Shown here: positions 7,524 through 15,392 of the stretch, piece after piece
How the letters are laid out: every line of letters starts with the position of its first letter
Position numbering within the stretch: the stretch's first letter is position 1
NCBI GenBank assembly: GCA_902767145.1
Contig: CACXGG010000150.1
Coordinates: 1-18,097 of the forward strand
Source of the DNA: Oscillospiraceae bacterium
GTDB taxonomy: Bacteria > Bacillota > Clostridia > Saccharofermentanales > Saccharofermentanaceae
Direction of reading: 5' to 3'
DNA: 18,097 nucleotides
Translations under genes and position numbers: made by a program
Notes under the pieces: generated by a model
What the model was told of the DNA's origin: nothing
The model's input: the letters and a program-made list of their open reading frames with translations, nothing else
Database searches by the model: none

Positions 7524-8540
7524 ATGAAGAGAGCATTGATCACCGGTATTACAGGTCAGGACGGTTCCTACCTTGCCGAACTTCTTCTGGAGAAGGGCTA
7601 TGAGGTCTATGGTATCTGGAGAAGAAAGGCATTTGTCGATTACGGAAATATCGGACACCTGAAGGATAAGGTACATCTTATCTATGCCGACATGACAGAC
7701 CCTGTCTCACTCATCTCTGCAATGAAGATCTCACAGGCTGACGAGGTATATAACCTGGCAGCCCAGTCCTTCGTTTCCACCAGCTGGGATACACCCATCG
7801 GAACAGCTGATATCGACGGTATCGGCGTTACAAATATGCTGGAGGCCATAAGGATCGTTAAGCCCGAGTGCCGTTTCTACCAGGCATCCACATCTGAGAT
7901 GTTCGGTAAGGTACAGGCTATCCCCCAGAACGAGGATACTCCTTTCTATCCCAGATCACCCTACGGAGTCGCAAAGCTCTACGGTCACTGGATCACAAAG
8001 AACTACAGGGAGAGCTACGACATGTTCGCATGCTCCGGTATCCTCTTTAACCATGAGTCCGAGAGAAGAGGACTCGAGTTCGTAACAAGAAAGATCACAC
8101 ATGCTGCAGCAAAGATCTCCCTTGGTCTTCAGGACCATGTGGAGCTGGGAAATCTCTCCGCCAAGAGGGACTGGGGTCATTCCCAGGACTATGTAAAGGC
8201 CATGTATCTCATGCTCCAGGCAGATGCTCCTGACGACTATGTCGTTGCAACAGGCGAGACCAGGATGGTCCGTGAGTTCGCTGAGATCGCATTCAGGCAC
8301 GTCGGCTTCGATATCACCTGGGAAGGTGAGGGCGTTGACGAGAAGGGTATCGACAGGAAGACAGGAAAGGTCCTGGTATCCGTCAATCCCGCATTCTTCC
8401 GTCCCGCTGAGGTAGACCTTCTCCTTGGAGATCCCACAAAGGCTGAGACTAAGCTTGGCTGGAAGAGGGAGATCAGCTTCCCTGAGCTCGTTGAGAGAAT
8501 GGTCAGGAATGACCTTGAGATCGTTAAGAAAGAGGTCTGA
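7524..8540 (+). CDS. gmd: GDP-mannose 4,6-dehydratase
   Basis: 338 residues, an extended SDR-family enzyme near the length of compact bacterial Gmd proteins. It converts GDP-D-mannose to GDP-4-keto-6-deoxy-D-mannose in the cytoplasm. The nucleotide-binding G-x-x-G-x-x-G is TGITGQDGSY (G8, G11, G14). The catalytic set reads STSEMFG (T123, E125) and SPYGVAK (Y147, K151), and NHESERRG follows at 176-183, all diagnostic of Gmd. A strong AGGGGGA site lies six bases before the ATG. The gene begins an eight-gene run to 14583 with gaps of 16 bases or less. Its product is the direct substrate of the reductase encoded immediately downstream. Codons look optimised, as in the mutase. Confidence 0.95.
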   Translation: MKRALITGITGQDGSYLAELLLEKGYEVYGIWRRKAFVDYGNIGHLKDKVHLIYADMTDPVSLISAMKISQADEVYNLAAQSFVSTSWDTPIGTADIDGIGVTNMLEAIRIVKPECRFYQASTSEMFGKVQAIPQNEDTPFYPRSPYGVAKLYGHWITKNYRESYDMFACSGILFNHESERRGLEFVTRKITHAAAKISLGLQDHVELGNLSAKRDWGHSQDYVKAMYLMLQADAPDDYVVATGETRMVREFAEIAFRHVGFDITWEGEGVDEKGIDRKTGKVLVSVNPAFFRPAEVDLLLGDPTKAETKLGWKREISFPELVERMVRNDLEIVKKEV

Positions 8541-8542
8541 TC

Positions 8543-9478
8543 TTGGCTGCTGAAGGTAAGAAAGCCCTCATAATCGGCATATGCGGTTTTGCCGGATCTG
8601 CTCTCCGCAAGGAGCTGACAGCTTCCGGATATGATGTATACGGCGTGGATATCATCTCCACGGACGACCGTGTCATACCCGCTGATATGCTGGATAAACA
8701 TACATGCGAGACCATAATATCGGACATGAAGCCCGATATCATCTTTAACCTGGCAGGTCAGGCTTCCCCCATCATCAGCTGGAAGGACATCGACCTTACC
8801 ATGAAGCTCAATGTCAATCTTTCCGTAAACGTGGCAGAGGCAGTTAGAAAGTCCTGCCCGGAGACGCGCATGGTCTTTATAGGTTCTGCAAACCAGTATG
8901 ACCTGAGGATATATAAGGAGGAGCTCATCACCGAGGATGCACCGGTATCAGATGATTCCCCCTATTCCGTTTCCAAGAATACCCAGGAGGCTCTCCTGAA
9001 GCTCCTTAAGGACAGATATGACCTGGATATGGTCTTCACCAGATCCTTCAACCATATAGGCCCGGGACAGAAGCCCGGATTTGTCATCACCGACTATGCC
9101 AAGAGGATAGCCGACCTTGAGAATGGAAGGATCGATACCTTTGAGTACGGTAACCTGGATTCCTGCAGGGACTTCTCTGACGTCAGGGATGTGGCCTGCG
9201 CCTACAGGCTCCTGGGAGAGAAGGGAAAGAGCGGAAAGATCTATAACGTGGGCTCCGGAAAGAGCTTTTATATCAGGGACCTGGTGGGCCACCTCATCGG
9301 GCTGAGCAAAGAGGCATCCGGGAAGACCACCCTTCCCCCGAAGGCTCCCGAAGGATCCCTTATCCACTTCAGGGCCGATATCTCATCCCTTAAGGAAGAT
9401 ACGGGCTTTGAGCCGCAGTTTGATGTATATGAGACGATAGAAAGCGTACTGGAGACATACCGTAGGAATTATGCTTGA
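8543..9478 (+). CDS. rmd: GDP-4-keto-6-deoxy-D-mannose reductase (GDP-D-rhamnose synthesis)
   Basis: 311 residues, an extended SDR. It has the Rossmann motif GICGFAG (G12, G15, G18), a serine motif GSANQY (S115), YSVSK (Y141, K145), and RSFNHIGPGQ at 167-176. The last resembles the RPFNHIGPGQ signature of Rmd and differs from fucose synthase (Fcl/WcaG), so the predicted product is GDP-D-rhamnose. The start is TTG at 8543, two bases after the gmd stop, with AGAGG (8531-8535) seven bases upstream inside gmd; there is no ATG near the required N-terminus. The stop overlaps the next ATG by eight bases. The main alternative is another SDR acting on the Gmd product, such as a 6-deoxy-talose-forming reductase; pairing and motif favour Rmd. 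Confidence 0.85.
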   Translation: MAAEGKKALIIGICGFAGSALRKELTASGYDVYGVDIISTDDRVIPADMLDKHTCETIISDMKPDIIFNLAGQASPIISWKDIDLTMKLNVNLSVNVAEAVRKSCPETRMVFIGSANQYDLRIYKEELITEDAPVSDDSPYSVSKNTQEALLKLLKDRYDLDMVFTRSFNHIGPGQKPGFVITDYAKRIADLENGRIDTFEYGNLDSCRDFSDVRDVACAYRLLGEKGKSGKIYNVGSGKSFYIRDLVGHLIGLSKEASGKTTLPPKAPEGSLIHFRADISSLKEDTGFEPQFDVYETIESVLETYRRNYA

Positions 9479-10250
9479 CGAATTTAAAGAGATATATAAA
9501 TACCGTGAGATGATCTACAGCATGGTAAGGAAAGACCTCCGTGGCAGATATAAAGGATCTGTCCTGGGATTTTTGTGGACCTTTATCAACCCCCTGCTGC
9601 AGCTCCTTGTATACAATATGGTCTTTTCCATCATCCTTCGAAATGACATAGAGAAGTTCTATCTCTTCCTTTTCGTAGCGCTGATACCCTGGATGTTCTT
9701 CTCCGCCTCCATCACCGGCGGATCGGTATCCATCATCTCCCAGAAGGACCTTATAAAGAAGATCTATTTCCCCAGGGAGATAATCCCCATCTCCTATGTA
9801 ACTTCGTGTTTTGTAAATATGCTCCTGAGCTTTATCGTCGTTATCATCGTCGTTTTCGCTTCGGGAGTAAGACCCACCCTGACGGGACTTATCCTTCTGC
9901 CCGCCATTATGATCATCGAATATCTCCTGGCCCTTGGCATCGCCATGATAACATCGGCCGTTACTGTATATTTCAGGGACCTCGAACATATCCTGGGCAT
10001 CATCTCCATGGCATGGATGTATGCAACCCCCATATGTTATCCCGAGAGTCTCTGTCCCGAAAAATACCGTTTCCTTTTCCACCTGAACCCTATGACTTCC
10101 ATCGTGGAGGCCTACAGGGCGGTGCTCTACTACGGAACGGTGCCCGACATGTCCACTCTTCTGGAGTCAGTAGTCCTGGGACTTGTTTTCCTCACGGCTG
10201 GATGTGTCGTTTTTGGAAAGCTCAAGAAGCACTTTGCGGAGGAACTGTGA
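9471..10250 (+). CDS. wzm: ABC-2 type polysaccharide export permease
   Basis: 259 residues, standard for Wzm/TagG/RgpC permeases. It begins with a cytoplasmic amphipathic region (YREMIYSMVRKDLRGRYKGS) followed by six hydrophobic segments, including the conserved LGFLWTFINPLLQLLVY at about 31-47 and a late ATPICYPESL re-entrant-like stretch at about 184-193. Two copies would form the channel that moves a lipid-linked glycan across the cytoplasmic membrane. The ATG overlaps the rmd stop by eight bases with only a weak GTAGGA upstream, so coupling is likely. The ATPase follows after one base. The gene set (D-rhamnose synthesis, Wzt with C-terminal domain) argues for polysaccharide rather than teichoic acid as cargo, but teichoic acid is not excluded by this protein alone. 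Confidence 0.93.
   Translation: MLDEFKEIYKYREMIYSMVRKDLRGRYKGSVLGFLWTFINPLLQLLVYNMVFSIILRNDIEKFYLFLFVALIPWMFFSASITGGSVSIISQKDLIKKIYFPREIIPISYVTSCFVNMLLSFIVVIIVVFASGVRPTLTGLILLPAIMIIEYLLALGIAMITSAVTVYFRDLEHILGIISMAWMYATPICYPESLCPEKYRFLFHLNPMTSIVEAYRAVLYYGTVPDMSTLLESVVLGLVFLTAGCVVFGKLKKHFAEEL
10238..10244 (+). promoter_or_regulatory. Ribosome binding site deciding the wzt start
   Basis: GGAGGAA at 10238-10244 lies seven bases before ATG 10252. The frame stays open to 10183, but a start there would have no such site, would overlap the permease by 68 bases and would add 23 residues unlike the family. Confidence 0.8.
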
Positions 10251-10251
10251 T

Positions 10252-11517
10252 ATGGCAGAGAACGAAAATATCAGCAGCGAGTACGCAATACGTGTAAAGA
10301 ACGTTACAAAGCAGTTCAAGGTCTACTATGACAAGGGCTCCAGCCTCAAGGAGAAGATCATCTTCAGGGGCAGGAACAGATATGAGAACAGGACTGTCCT
10401 GGACGGTATATCCCTTGATATAAAAAAGGGCGACGCCGTTGGTCTCGTAGGCCATAACGGATGCGGTAAGAGTACACTTCTCAAGCTCATGACCAGGATC
10501 CTCTATCCCGACAGCGGTGAGATCGAGGTGCAGGGAAGGGTATCATCCCTTATCGAGCTGGGTGCCGGCTTCCATCCGGATATGAGCGGCAGGGAGAATA
10601 TCTACACCAATGCTTCCATCTTCGGACTCTCCAAGAAGGAGATCGACAGCAGGCTTGATGATATCATCAATTTCTCCGAGCTCGGTGAATTTATAGATAA
10701 CCCGGTAAGGACATATTCCTCCGGAATGTATATGAGGCTCGCCTTCTCCGTAGCCATCAACGTTGATGCGGACGTGCTCCTCATCGATGAGATCCTGGCT
10801 GTAGGTGATGCCAACTTCCAGTCCAAGTGCTTTGCAAAGCTCCAGGAGATAAAGGCTGCAGGCACCACCATCGTCATCGTATCCCACTCCCTGAAGCAGA
10901 TCGAGCAGATCTGCAACAGATCCATCTGGATCCACGGAGGCAAGATCAGGTCCGACGGAGTCCCCAATGATGTCCATATGGATTATCTGGACTACATGAG
11001 CGAGGTCCGTAAGACGAATGCCCTCCTGTCCAGCATGACAGAGGAGCAGAAGGCTGCCTATGACAAGGAGAAGAAGCTCCGCTGGGGCAACGGCGACGCG
11101 ACTATAGAGACCGTAAAGGTAACTGACAAGGACGGCAAGGAGGGAAACCTTTTCGAGGTTGGTGCCGAGATCCATTTCAGGGTGGGCTACAAGGTCAATA
11201 AGCCCATCGACGACGCCGTTTTCGGTATAGGTATCTTCAGGCCCGACGGACTTAACGTGTACGGAACGAATACCAGGATCGACGGATTTAAGCGTTTCGA
11301 TCTCAAGGAGGACGGATATTTTGATATAGTGCTCCCTAAGTATTCACTCCTTCCCTCCAAATATATAGTGGGCTTTTCCATAGAGTACGGGGAGGGCATT
11401 CCCGTGGACTACTGGAAGACAGCGTGTGAGATAGAGACATTTACGAATATCAGCGATATCGGAACCATAAGGCTCGACCACGACTGGGGCTTTTCTGACG
11501 CTGACATAAAGAAGTGA
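10252..11517 (+). CDS. wzt: ABC exporter ATPase with C-terminal glycan-recognition domain
   Basis: 421 residues. The nucleotide-binding domain (1 to about 245) shows Walker A GHNGCGKST at 67-75 (K73), the signature YSSGM at 155-159, Walker B VLLIDE ending at E180, and the switch histidine H212. A linker leads into a second domain (about 277-421) starting RWGNGDATIE and containing a later VYGTNTR. This is the Wzt C-terminal beta-sandwich pattern that, in E. coli O8/O9a-type systems, binds a modified non-reducing end of the finished glycan before export. TagH and RgpD-type ATPases lack this form. It acts with the permease one base upstream. The domain predicts that the glycan carries a terminal modification, yet no methyltransferase or kinase gene is visible in the window. 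Confidence 0.93.
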   Translation: MAENENISSEYAIRVKNVTKQFKVYYDKGSSLKEKIIFRGRNRYENRTVLDGISLDIKKGDAVGLVGHNGCGKSTLLKLMTRILYPDSGEIEVQGRVSSLIELGAGFHPDMSGRENIYTNASIFGLSKKEIDSRLDDIINFSELGEFIDNPVRTYSSGMYMRLAFSVAINVDADVLLIDEILAVGDANFQSKCFAKLQEIKAAGTTIVIVSHSLKQIEQICNRSIWIHGGKIRSDGVPNDVHMDYLDYMSEVRKTNALLSSMTEEQKAAYDKEKKLRWGNGDATIETVKVTDKDGKEGNLFEVGAEIHFRVGYKVNKPIDDAVFGIGIFRPDGLNVYGTNTRIDGFKRFDLKEDGYFDIVLPKYSLLPSKYIVGFSIEYGEGIPVDYWKTACEIETFTNISDIGTIRLDHDWGFSDADIKK

Positions 11518-11522
11518 CCCCC

Positions 11523-11527
11523 GGAGG
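11523..11527 (+). promoter_or_regulatory. Ribosome binding site deciding the start of the first small protein
   Basis: GGAGG at 11523-11527. Two consecutive ATG codons follow at 11531 and 11534; the second gives the better six-base spacing, the first only three. Confidence 0.6.
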
Positions 11528-11533
11528 CATATG

Positions 11534-11941
11534 ATGGAAGAGATCAATGTTGAGAAGATAATGGAGAGCATAAGAGAGGAGATAAAGACCTCGGGAGCTG
11601 ACAAGATCCCGTTGTCCTTTGATGACAGCAGGAACCATCTTCCCTCATCGGAGGATGCATCTGACAGGCTCTCCGCCGCCATCAAGTACCTTTCCTATAA
11701 CTACGAGGTGCAGCCCTACCAGATGCTGACAGGAAACCCTGTAAAGGTATTTATCAAGAAGGTCTTCAGAAAGATCGGAAGCTTCTTCTTTATCCCCATC
11801 GTGGGACAGCAGAATATACTCAACTACCACTTCTTCCTGGTATCCGAGGCTGTTGCTGACCAGAAGAACGAGATAGAGGAGCTCAAGGGTATCCTTGAGG
11901 ACCTTAACGGCAGGATCGATAAGCTGGAGGGCAGGTCATAA
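11534..11941 (+). CDS. Small polysaccharide-cluster protein A (amphipathic helix plus coiled coil)
   Basis: 135 residues; no enzyme motif. In order: a charged helix INVEKIMESIREEI at 4-17; a polar linker; a conserved-looking NYEVQPYQ at 56-63; a basic/hydrophobic stretch NPVKVFIKKVFRKIGSFFF at 68-86 that could lie on or dip into the membrane; then PIVGQQNILN at 88-97 and a heptad-like coiled coil to the end. This order (x-V-x-x-IM-x-x-IR at the start, basic helix, P-x-V-x-x-Q-N-x-x-N, coiled coil) is one I recognise as the N-terminal part of larger methyltransferase or glycosyltransferase proteins in polysaccharide loci, here without any catalytic domain. It lies 16 bases after wzt and one base before a second protein sharing residues 84-132. 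Role unknown; a membrane-bound scaffold or length-setting partner is inference. Confidence 0.85.
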   Translation: MEEINVEKIMESIREEIKTSGADKIPLSFDDSRNHLPSSEDASDRLSAAIKYLSYNYEVQPYQMLTGNPVKVFIKKVFRKIGSFFFIPIVGQQNILNYHFFLVSEAVADQKNEIEELKGILEDLNGRIDKLEGRS

Positions 11942-11942
11942 G

Positions 11943-12320
11943 ATGAGTACCGCCAGAGAAGATATCGCGGCCCTTATCCCCGACGCAGAAGAGCTTAAGG
12001 GAAAGGTATCCATCCCTCTCGAGTTCGAGAAGATAAGCATGCTGGCAGGCGTGTCGGTGGACGATGCCCTGGACGGCACCATGACAAAGCTCCGGGAAAA
12101 GCACGAGGTCATCCCCCAGTACAGGAATATAAAGGAAAAGACCGGCGGCATGATGTACGGTTTCTACATAAACCCCGCCGTCAGGCACCAGAATGATATA
12201 AACAAGGCGCTCTTTGAGGTGTTCGAGGAGTTCGAAAAGCTCACTGAGGAGAAGAATCAGCTCCTGGACCGGATCAATAAGGCCAGGACAAAGCTGGAAA
12301 GACTGGAGAAGGAAAGATGA
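11943..12320 (+). CDS. Small polysaccharide-cluster protein B (coiled coil, related to protein A)
   Basis: 125 residues, no enzyme motif. The N-terminal part (1-70) does not match protein A. From residue 74 it aligns without gaps to A (offset ten): P78, V80, Q83, N84 and N87 match the P-x-V-x-x-Q-N-x-x-N core, and the rest (about 88-125) is a highly charged coiled coil. I count 12 identities in 49 positions, nine of them in the first 22. It lacks A's basic hydrophobic stretch, having MMYGFYI instead. The ATG at 11943 is used because the frame upstream (to 11895) lies inside gene A and AGGT (11933-11936) precedes this ATG. Its stop overlaps the next glycosyltransferase start as ATGA. An A/B heteromeric coiled coil is a natural hypothesis; function unknown. 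Confidence 0.85.
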   Translation: MSTAREDIAALIPDAEELKGKVSIPLEFEKISMLAGVSVDDALDGTMTKLREKHEVIPQYRNIKEKTGGMMYGFYINPAVRHQNDINKALFEVFEEFEKLTEEKNQLLDRINKARTKLERLEKER

Positions 12321-13387
12321 GGATATTCCAGGTACTGACAACCCTTTCCTTCGGAGATGCGGTAAGTAACGACTGTATCGCCATCAAGGAGCTTCTCAAA
12401 AAGAACGGATACAAGACCATGATCTATGCCGAGAATATCGGAAAGAAGGTCACGGATCCTGATGTTAAGCCCTATAACAGGATGCCCAGGCTCAAGAAGG
12501 ACGATGTCATCCTCTATCATCTCTCCACGGGAACGGCACTTAACCTTAAGATAAAGGACCTTCCCTGCAGGAAGTACATGATCTACCACAATACCACGCC
12601 TCCTGATTTCTTCGTTCCCTACAGCGGCAAGCTTGCCAAGCTCTGTAACAACGGAATAGAGGAGACAAAGGCACTTAAGGATACATTTAACGGTGTCTTC
12701 GCCGTATCGCAGTTCAATGCCGGCCAGCTCAGGAGCTTCGGGTATACATGTGAGATGAAGATAAGGCCCATCCTTATCCCCTTTGATGACTATAAAAAAG
12801 AGCCCGATAAAGAGACCGCTGAGCGGATGCGTTCCGATGATGCTAAGAACATCCTTTTCGTGGGAAGGATCGCTCCCAACAAGAAGCAGGAGGATCTTAT
12901 CTCTCTACTTTATGCATACAGGCAGATGTACAGTGATCCCGTAAGGCTCATCCTGGCGGGAAGCCCCTCCGGTATGGAGAAATATATGGCAAGGCTCAAG
13001 TGTTATGCCGATTCCCTGGGGCTTAAGGATATCGTCTTTACGGGACAGATCTCCTTCCCGAAGATCCTGGCTTATCTGAGCACCGCAGACTGCTTCGTAT
13101 CCATGAGCGAGCACGAGGGCTTCTGCGTTCCCCTGGTGGAGGCAATGCAGTTCAATGTGCCCATCCTGGCATATTCCTCCACGGCCATACCCGAGACACT
13201 CGGCGGGACAGGTATCCTTCTGGACAGCAAGGATCCTTCCTATGCCGCAGCACATCTCCATGAGATCCTGAATAACGAAGACCTCAGAAAGAAGATGGTC
13301 CTGGAGCAGTCGGAAAGACTTAAGGACTTTTCCTATGAGAATATATCGGCTCTCTTTATGAAGCAGCTCAAGGAGTTTATCGGATAA
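12317..13387 (+). CDS. GT4-family glycosyltransferase
   Basis: 356 residues, GT-B fold. The N-terminus MRIFQVLTTLSFGDAVSND is a form I associate with GT4 enzymes of ABC-dependent polysaccharide loci. The C-terminal half has ILFVGRIAPNKKQ and the E-x7-E motif EGFCVPLVE (E267 and E275) followed by PILAYSSTAIPETLGG. It probably transfers D-rhamnose or D-mannose from a GDP donor onto the growing lipid-linked chain on the cytoplasmic face; the linkage cannot be read from sequence. ATG overlaps the preceding stop as ATGA with GGAGAAGGAAAG just upstream, and its own stop overlaps the next start by one base (TAATG), so translation along this stretch is coupled. Confidence 0.9.
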   Translation: MRIFQVLTTLSFGDAVSNDCIAIKELLKKNGYKTMIYAENIGKKVTDPDVKPYNRMPRLKKDDVILYHLSTGTALNLKIKDLPCRKYMIYHNTTPPDFFVPYSGKLAKLCNNGIEETKALKDTFNGVFAVSQFNAGQLRSFGYTCEMKIRPILIPFDDYKKEPDKETAERMRSDDAKNILFVGRIAPNKKQEDLISLLYAYRQMYSDPVRLILAGSPSGMEKYMARLKCYADSLGLKDIVFTGQISFPKILAYLSTADCFVSMSEHEGFCVPLVEAMQFNVPILAYSSTAIPETLGGTGILLDSKDPSYAAAHLHEILNNEDLRKKMVLEQSERLKDFSYENISALFMKQLKEFIG

Positions 13388-14583
13388 TGAAGATCTGTTT
13401 TGTGGTACAGAGATATGGTGAGGAAGTAAATGGCGGCGCCGAAGCATATGCAAGGCAGGTGGCCGAGCATATGGTGAGCCTTGGAGGCCACGAGGTGGAA
13501 TGTGCCACCACATGCGCCGTGGACTATATGACCTGGAAGAATGAATATCCTGCAGGTGATACTGTCCTGAACGGAGTTACTGTCCACAGGTTCCCCAACA
13601 AGAGGCAGAGAGATCCCGAGAAGTTCTCAAAGCTCTGCGGAAAGATCCTGGGAAACCCAAATGTCACCAGAAAAGAGCAGGAGGACTGGATGAGGGATCA
13701 GGGCCCCGAATGTCCCGAGCTCGTATCCTGGGTAAAGTCGAAGCATGATGATTTCGACTGCTTTATCTTTGTCTGCTATCTTTATTACTCAACATATTTT
13801 GCTCTCCCCGGGGTCGCCGACAAGGCCATCTTTATACCCACGGCCCACGAGGAGGCTCCCATACATCTCGATATCTTCAACGATATGTTCGACCTTCCTG
13901 CAGGCTTTTACTACAACACCGTGGAGGAGAAGGAACTTACCAACAGGCTCTTTCCCTCTTCCAAGGACAAGCCCGATAACAAGGGAAAGGGCGGCGTAGG
14001 CGTTGAGGTCCCCGAAAACGTGGATCCCGATGCCTTCCGTAAGAAGTTCGGTATCGAGGGAGACTTCATGCTCTATGTGGGCAGGATCGACGAGAATAAG
14101 TGCTGCCCGGAGCTCTTTACGTATTTCGATGAGTTCAGGAAGAGAAATAAAGACCTGGATATCAAGCTGGTCCTTATGGGCAAGGAGGTCATCAAGGTCC
14201 CTAAGAGGGATGATATCATCTCCCTGGGCTTTGTCAGCGAGGAGGATAAGTTCTCCGGCATAAAGGCATCCACCTTCTTTATCCTGCCCTCAAAGTTCGA
14301 AAGCCTTTCCATCGTGGTCCTGGAATCCATGAAGATGGGGATCCCCTGTCTCGTCTCAGGAGAGTGCGATGTCCTTAAGGGCCACTGTCTGAGAAGCAAC
14401 GCCGGCCTTTATTATTCAGGCTATTATGAGTTTGAGGGCTGCGTTAAGTATCTTCTCGGAAATCCCGAAGTCAGGGAGAAGATGGGAAGGAACGGCGTTT
14501 CTTATGTGGACAGGGATTATACCTGGCCTGAACTCGTCAGAGGTTATGAGGATCTGATCACCAGGGTAACCGGTATCAGCTGA
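13387..14583 (+). CDS. GT4-family glycosyltransferase
   Basis: 398 residues, GT-B fold. The start MKICFVVQRYGEEVNGGAE (1-19) and the following CATTCAVDYMTWKNEYPAG are typical of a GT4 subgroup found in O-antigen and capsule loci. The C-terminal half shows MLYVGRIDENK and the E-x7-E motif ESLSIVVLE (E305 and E313). Likely substrate is a GDP-linked mannose or rhamnose by context. It starts one base inside the previous stop, with AAGGAG at 13370-13375. It is the last gene of the gmd operon, and its final eight bases TCAGCTGA are also the final eight bases of the convergent HAD gene. There is no room for an intrinsic terminator between them. Confidence 0.9.
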   Translation: MKICFVVQRYGEEVNGGAEAYARQVAEHMVSLGGHEVECATTCAVDYMTWKNEYPAGDTVLNGVTVHRFPNKRQRDPEKFSKLCGKILGNPNVTRKEQEDWMRDQGPECPELVSWVKSKHDDFDCFIFVCYLYYSTYFALPGVADKAIFIPTAHEEAPIHLDIFNDMFDLPAGFYYNTVEEKELTNRLFPSSKDKPDNKGKGGVGVEVPENVDPDAFRKKFGIEGDFMLYVGRIDENKCCPELFTYFDEFRKRNKDLDIKLVLMGKEVIKVPKRDDIISLGFVSEEDKFSGIKASTFFILPSKFESLSIVVLESMKMGIPCLVSGECDVLKGHCLRSNAGLYYSGYYEFEGCVKYLLGNPEVREKMGRNGVSYVDRDYTWPELVRGYEDLITRVTGIS

Positions 14584-15385
14584 CCTTCGGCAGGATGAAT
14601 TCAAAGACGGCCTTAGCGAAACCGTCATCTTCACAGTTGGATGTAATATAGGAAGCGTGCTCAAAGAGCCTTTCGTCGCTGTTTCCCATGGCGATGCCGT
14701 ATCCTGCATCCTTTATCATGGACAGGTCGTTTTCCCCGTCTCCCAGGGCAAAGGTCATATCCCGTGGGACTCCCAGCATATCTGCCAGCATGAGAAGACC
14801 TTTTCCCTTTGTATTTCCCTCCTTCATAACATCGAAGTAGGTATAGGCGGAACTTACCAGCTCCAGTCCCTCAATGGCCTGAAGAGCTGAAACTATCTCA
14901 TCATCCGGGGAGATGAGGAGGAACTTGTTTACGTCGGGGATGTGGCCGTTTATATCAAAGTCGTATACCGGGGCCTTAAGATCCTCCGGGATACTGTCAT
15001 TGTACTTTTCGAAAAAAGGTCTCCTGGAACTTTTGGGCAGGAAGAAGATGCCCTCGGGGCTGTATGCCGTGGCGTCGGTCCCCTTTTCGATGAAAAGGGA
15101 GGAGAGCTCTTTTACCTTTTCCCTGTCCAGCAGGGAGGAGCAGACTTCTTTTCTTGCGACAGGATCAAAGAGGGACGCACCGTTACTTGTGATGAGGGGC
15201 ACCTTTATATCCAGCTCCCGGGCAAAGGTCCCGGTGGCAAAGGAACTCCTTCCCGTAGCAAGGGTAAGGGCGCCTCCTGCATCCCGGATGGCCCGGACTG
15301 CTTCTATATTTTTGGAAGATATGGGCATACCGGTAACTAAAAGTGTATAATCCATATCTGTTGCAACAAGAAATCTGTAACCCAT
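14576..15385 (-). CDS. Cof-type HAD-family hydrolase (probable sugar-phosphate phosphatase)
   Basis: 269 residues from the chosen start. HAD motifs: I, TDMDYTL with nucleophile D10 and acid D12; II, ATGRS with T44; III, K193 in NTKGKG; IV, GDGENDLSM at 215-223 (D216, D220). The position after D12 is Tyr where Cof members normally have Gly. The long middle cap domain (about 85-185) fits the Cof/IIB class, whose members dephosphorylate sugar phosphates, nucleotides or cofactors; specificity is not predictable. The ATG at 15385 starts directly at the family N-terminus; an in-frame TTG at 15424 would add 13 unlikely residues. No Shine-Dalgarno is visible, and a -10-like TAAAAT ends seven bases before the ATG, so the message may be leaderless. 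It sits in opposite orientation between the gmd operon and manC. Confidence 0.88.
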   Translation of the reverse strand: MGYRFLVATDMDYTLLVTGMPISSKNIEAVRAIRDAGGALTLATGRSSFATGTFARELDIKVPLITSNGASLFDPVARKEVCSSLLDREKVKELSSLFIEKGTDATAYSPEGIFFLPKSSRRPFFEKYNDSIPEDLKAPVYDFDINGHIPDVNKFLLISPDDEIVSALQAIEGLELVSSAYTYFDVMKEGNTKGKGLLMLADMLGVPRDMTFALGDGENDLSMIKDAGYGIAMGNSDERLFEHASYITSNCEDDGFAKAVFEFILPKVS

Positions 15386-15392
15386 GGGAACG

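Noticed and set aside
9390..10082. Long open frame on the minus strand across rmd and wzm (230 codons)
   Set aside because: Its translation is rich in G, D, Y and H without domain motifs and lies opposite a clear permease; it is a mirror of the real gene's codon pattern.
10183..10251. Upstream extension of the wzt reading frame inside the permease gene
   Set aside because: It would overlap the permease by 68 bases and has no ribosome site; ATG 10252 has GGAGGAA seven bases upstream and gives the family-like N-terminus.
10543..11175. Open frame on the minus strand within wzt (210 codons)
   Set aside because: Antisense shadow of the ATPase gene: no ribosome site of note and no recognisable protein family.
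11895..11942. Upstream extension of small protein B
   Set aside because: These 16 codons lie within the end of gene A; ATG 11943 directly after A's stop fits the operon spacing.
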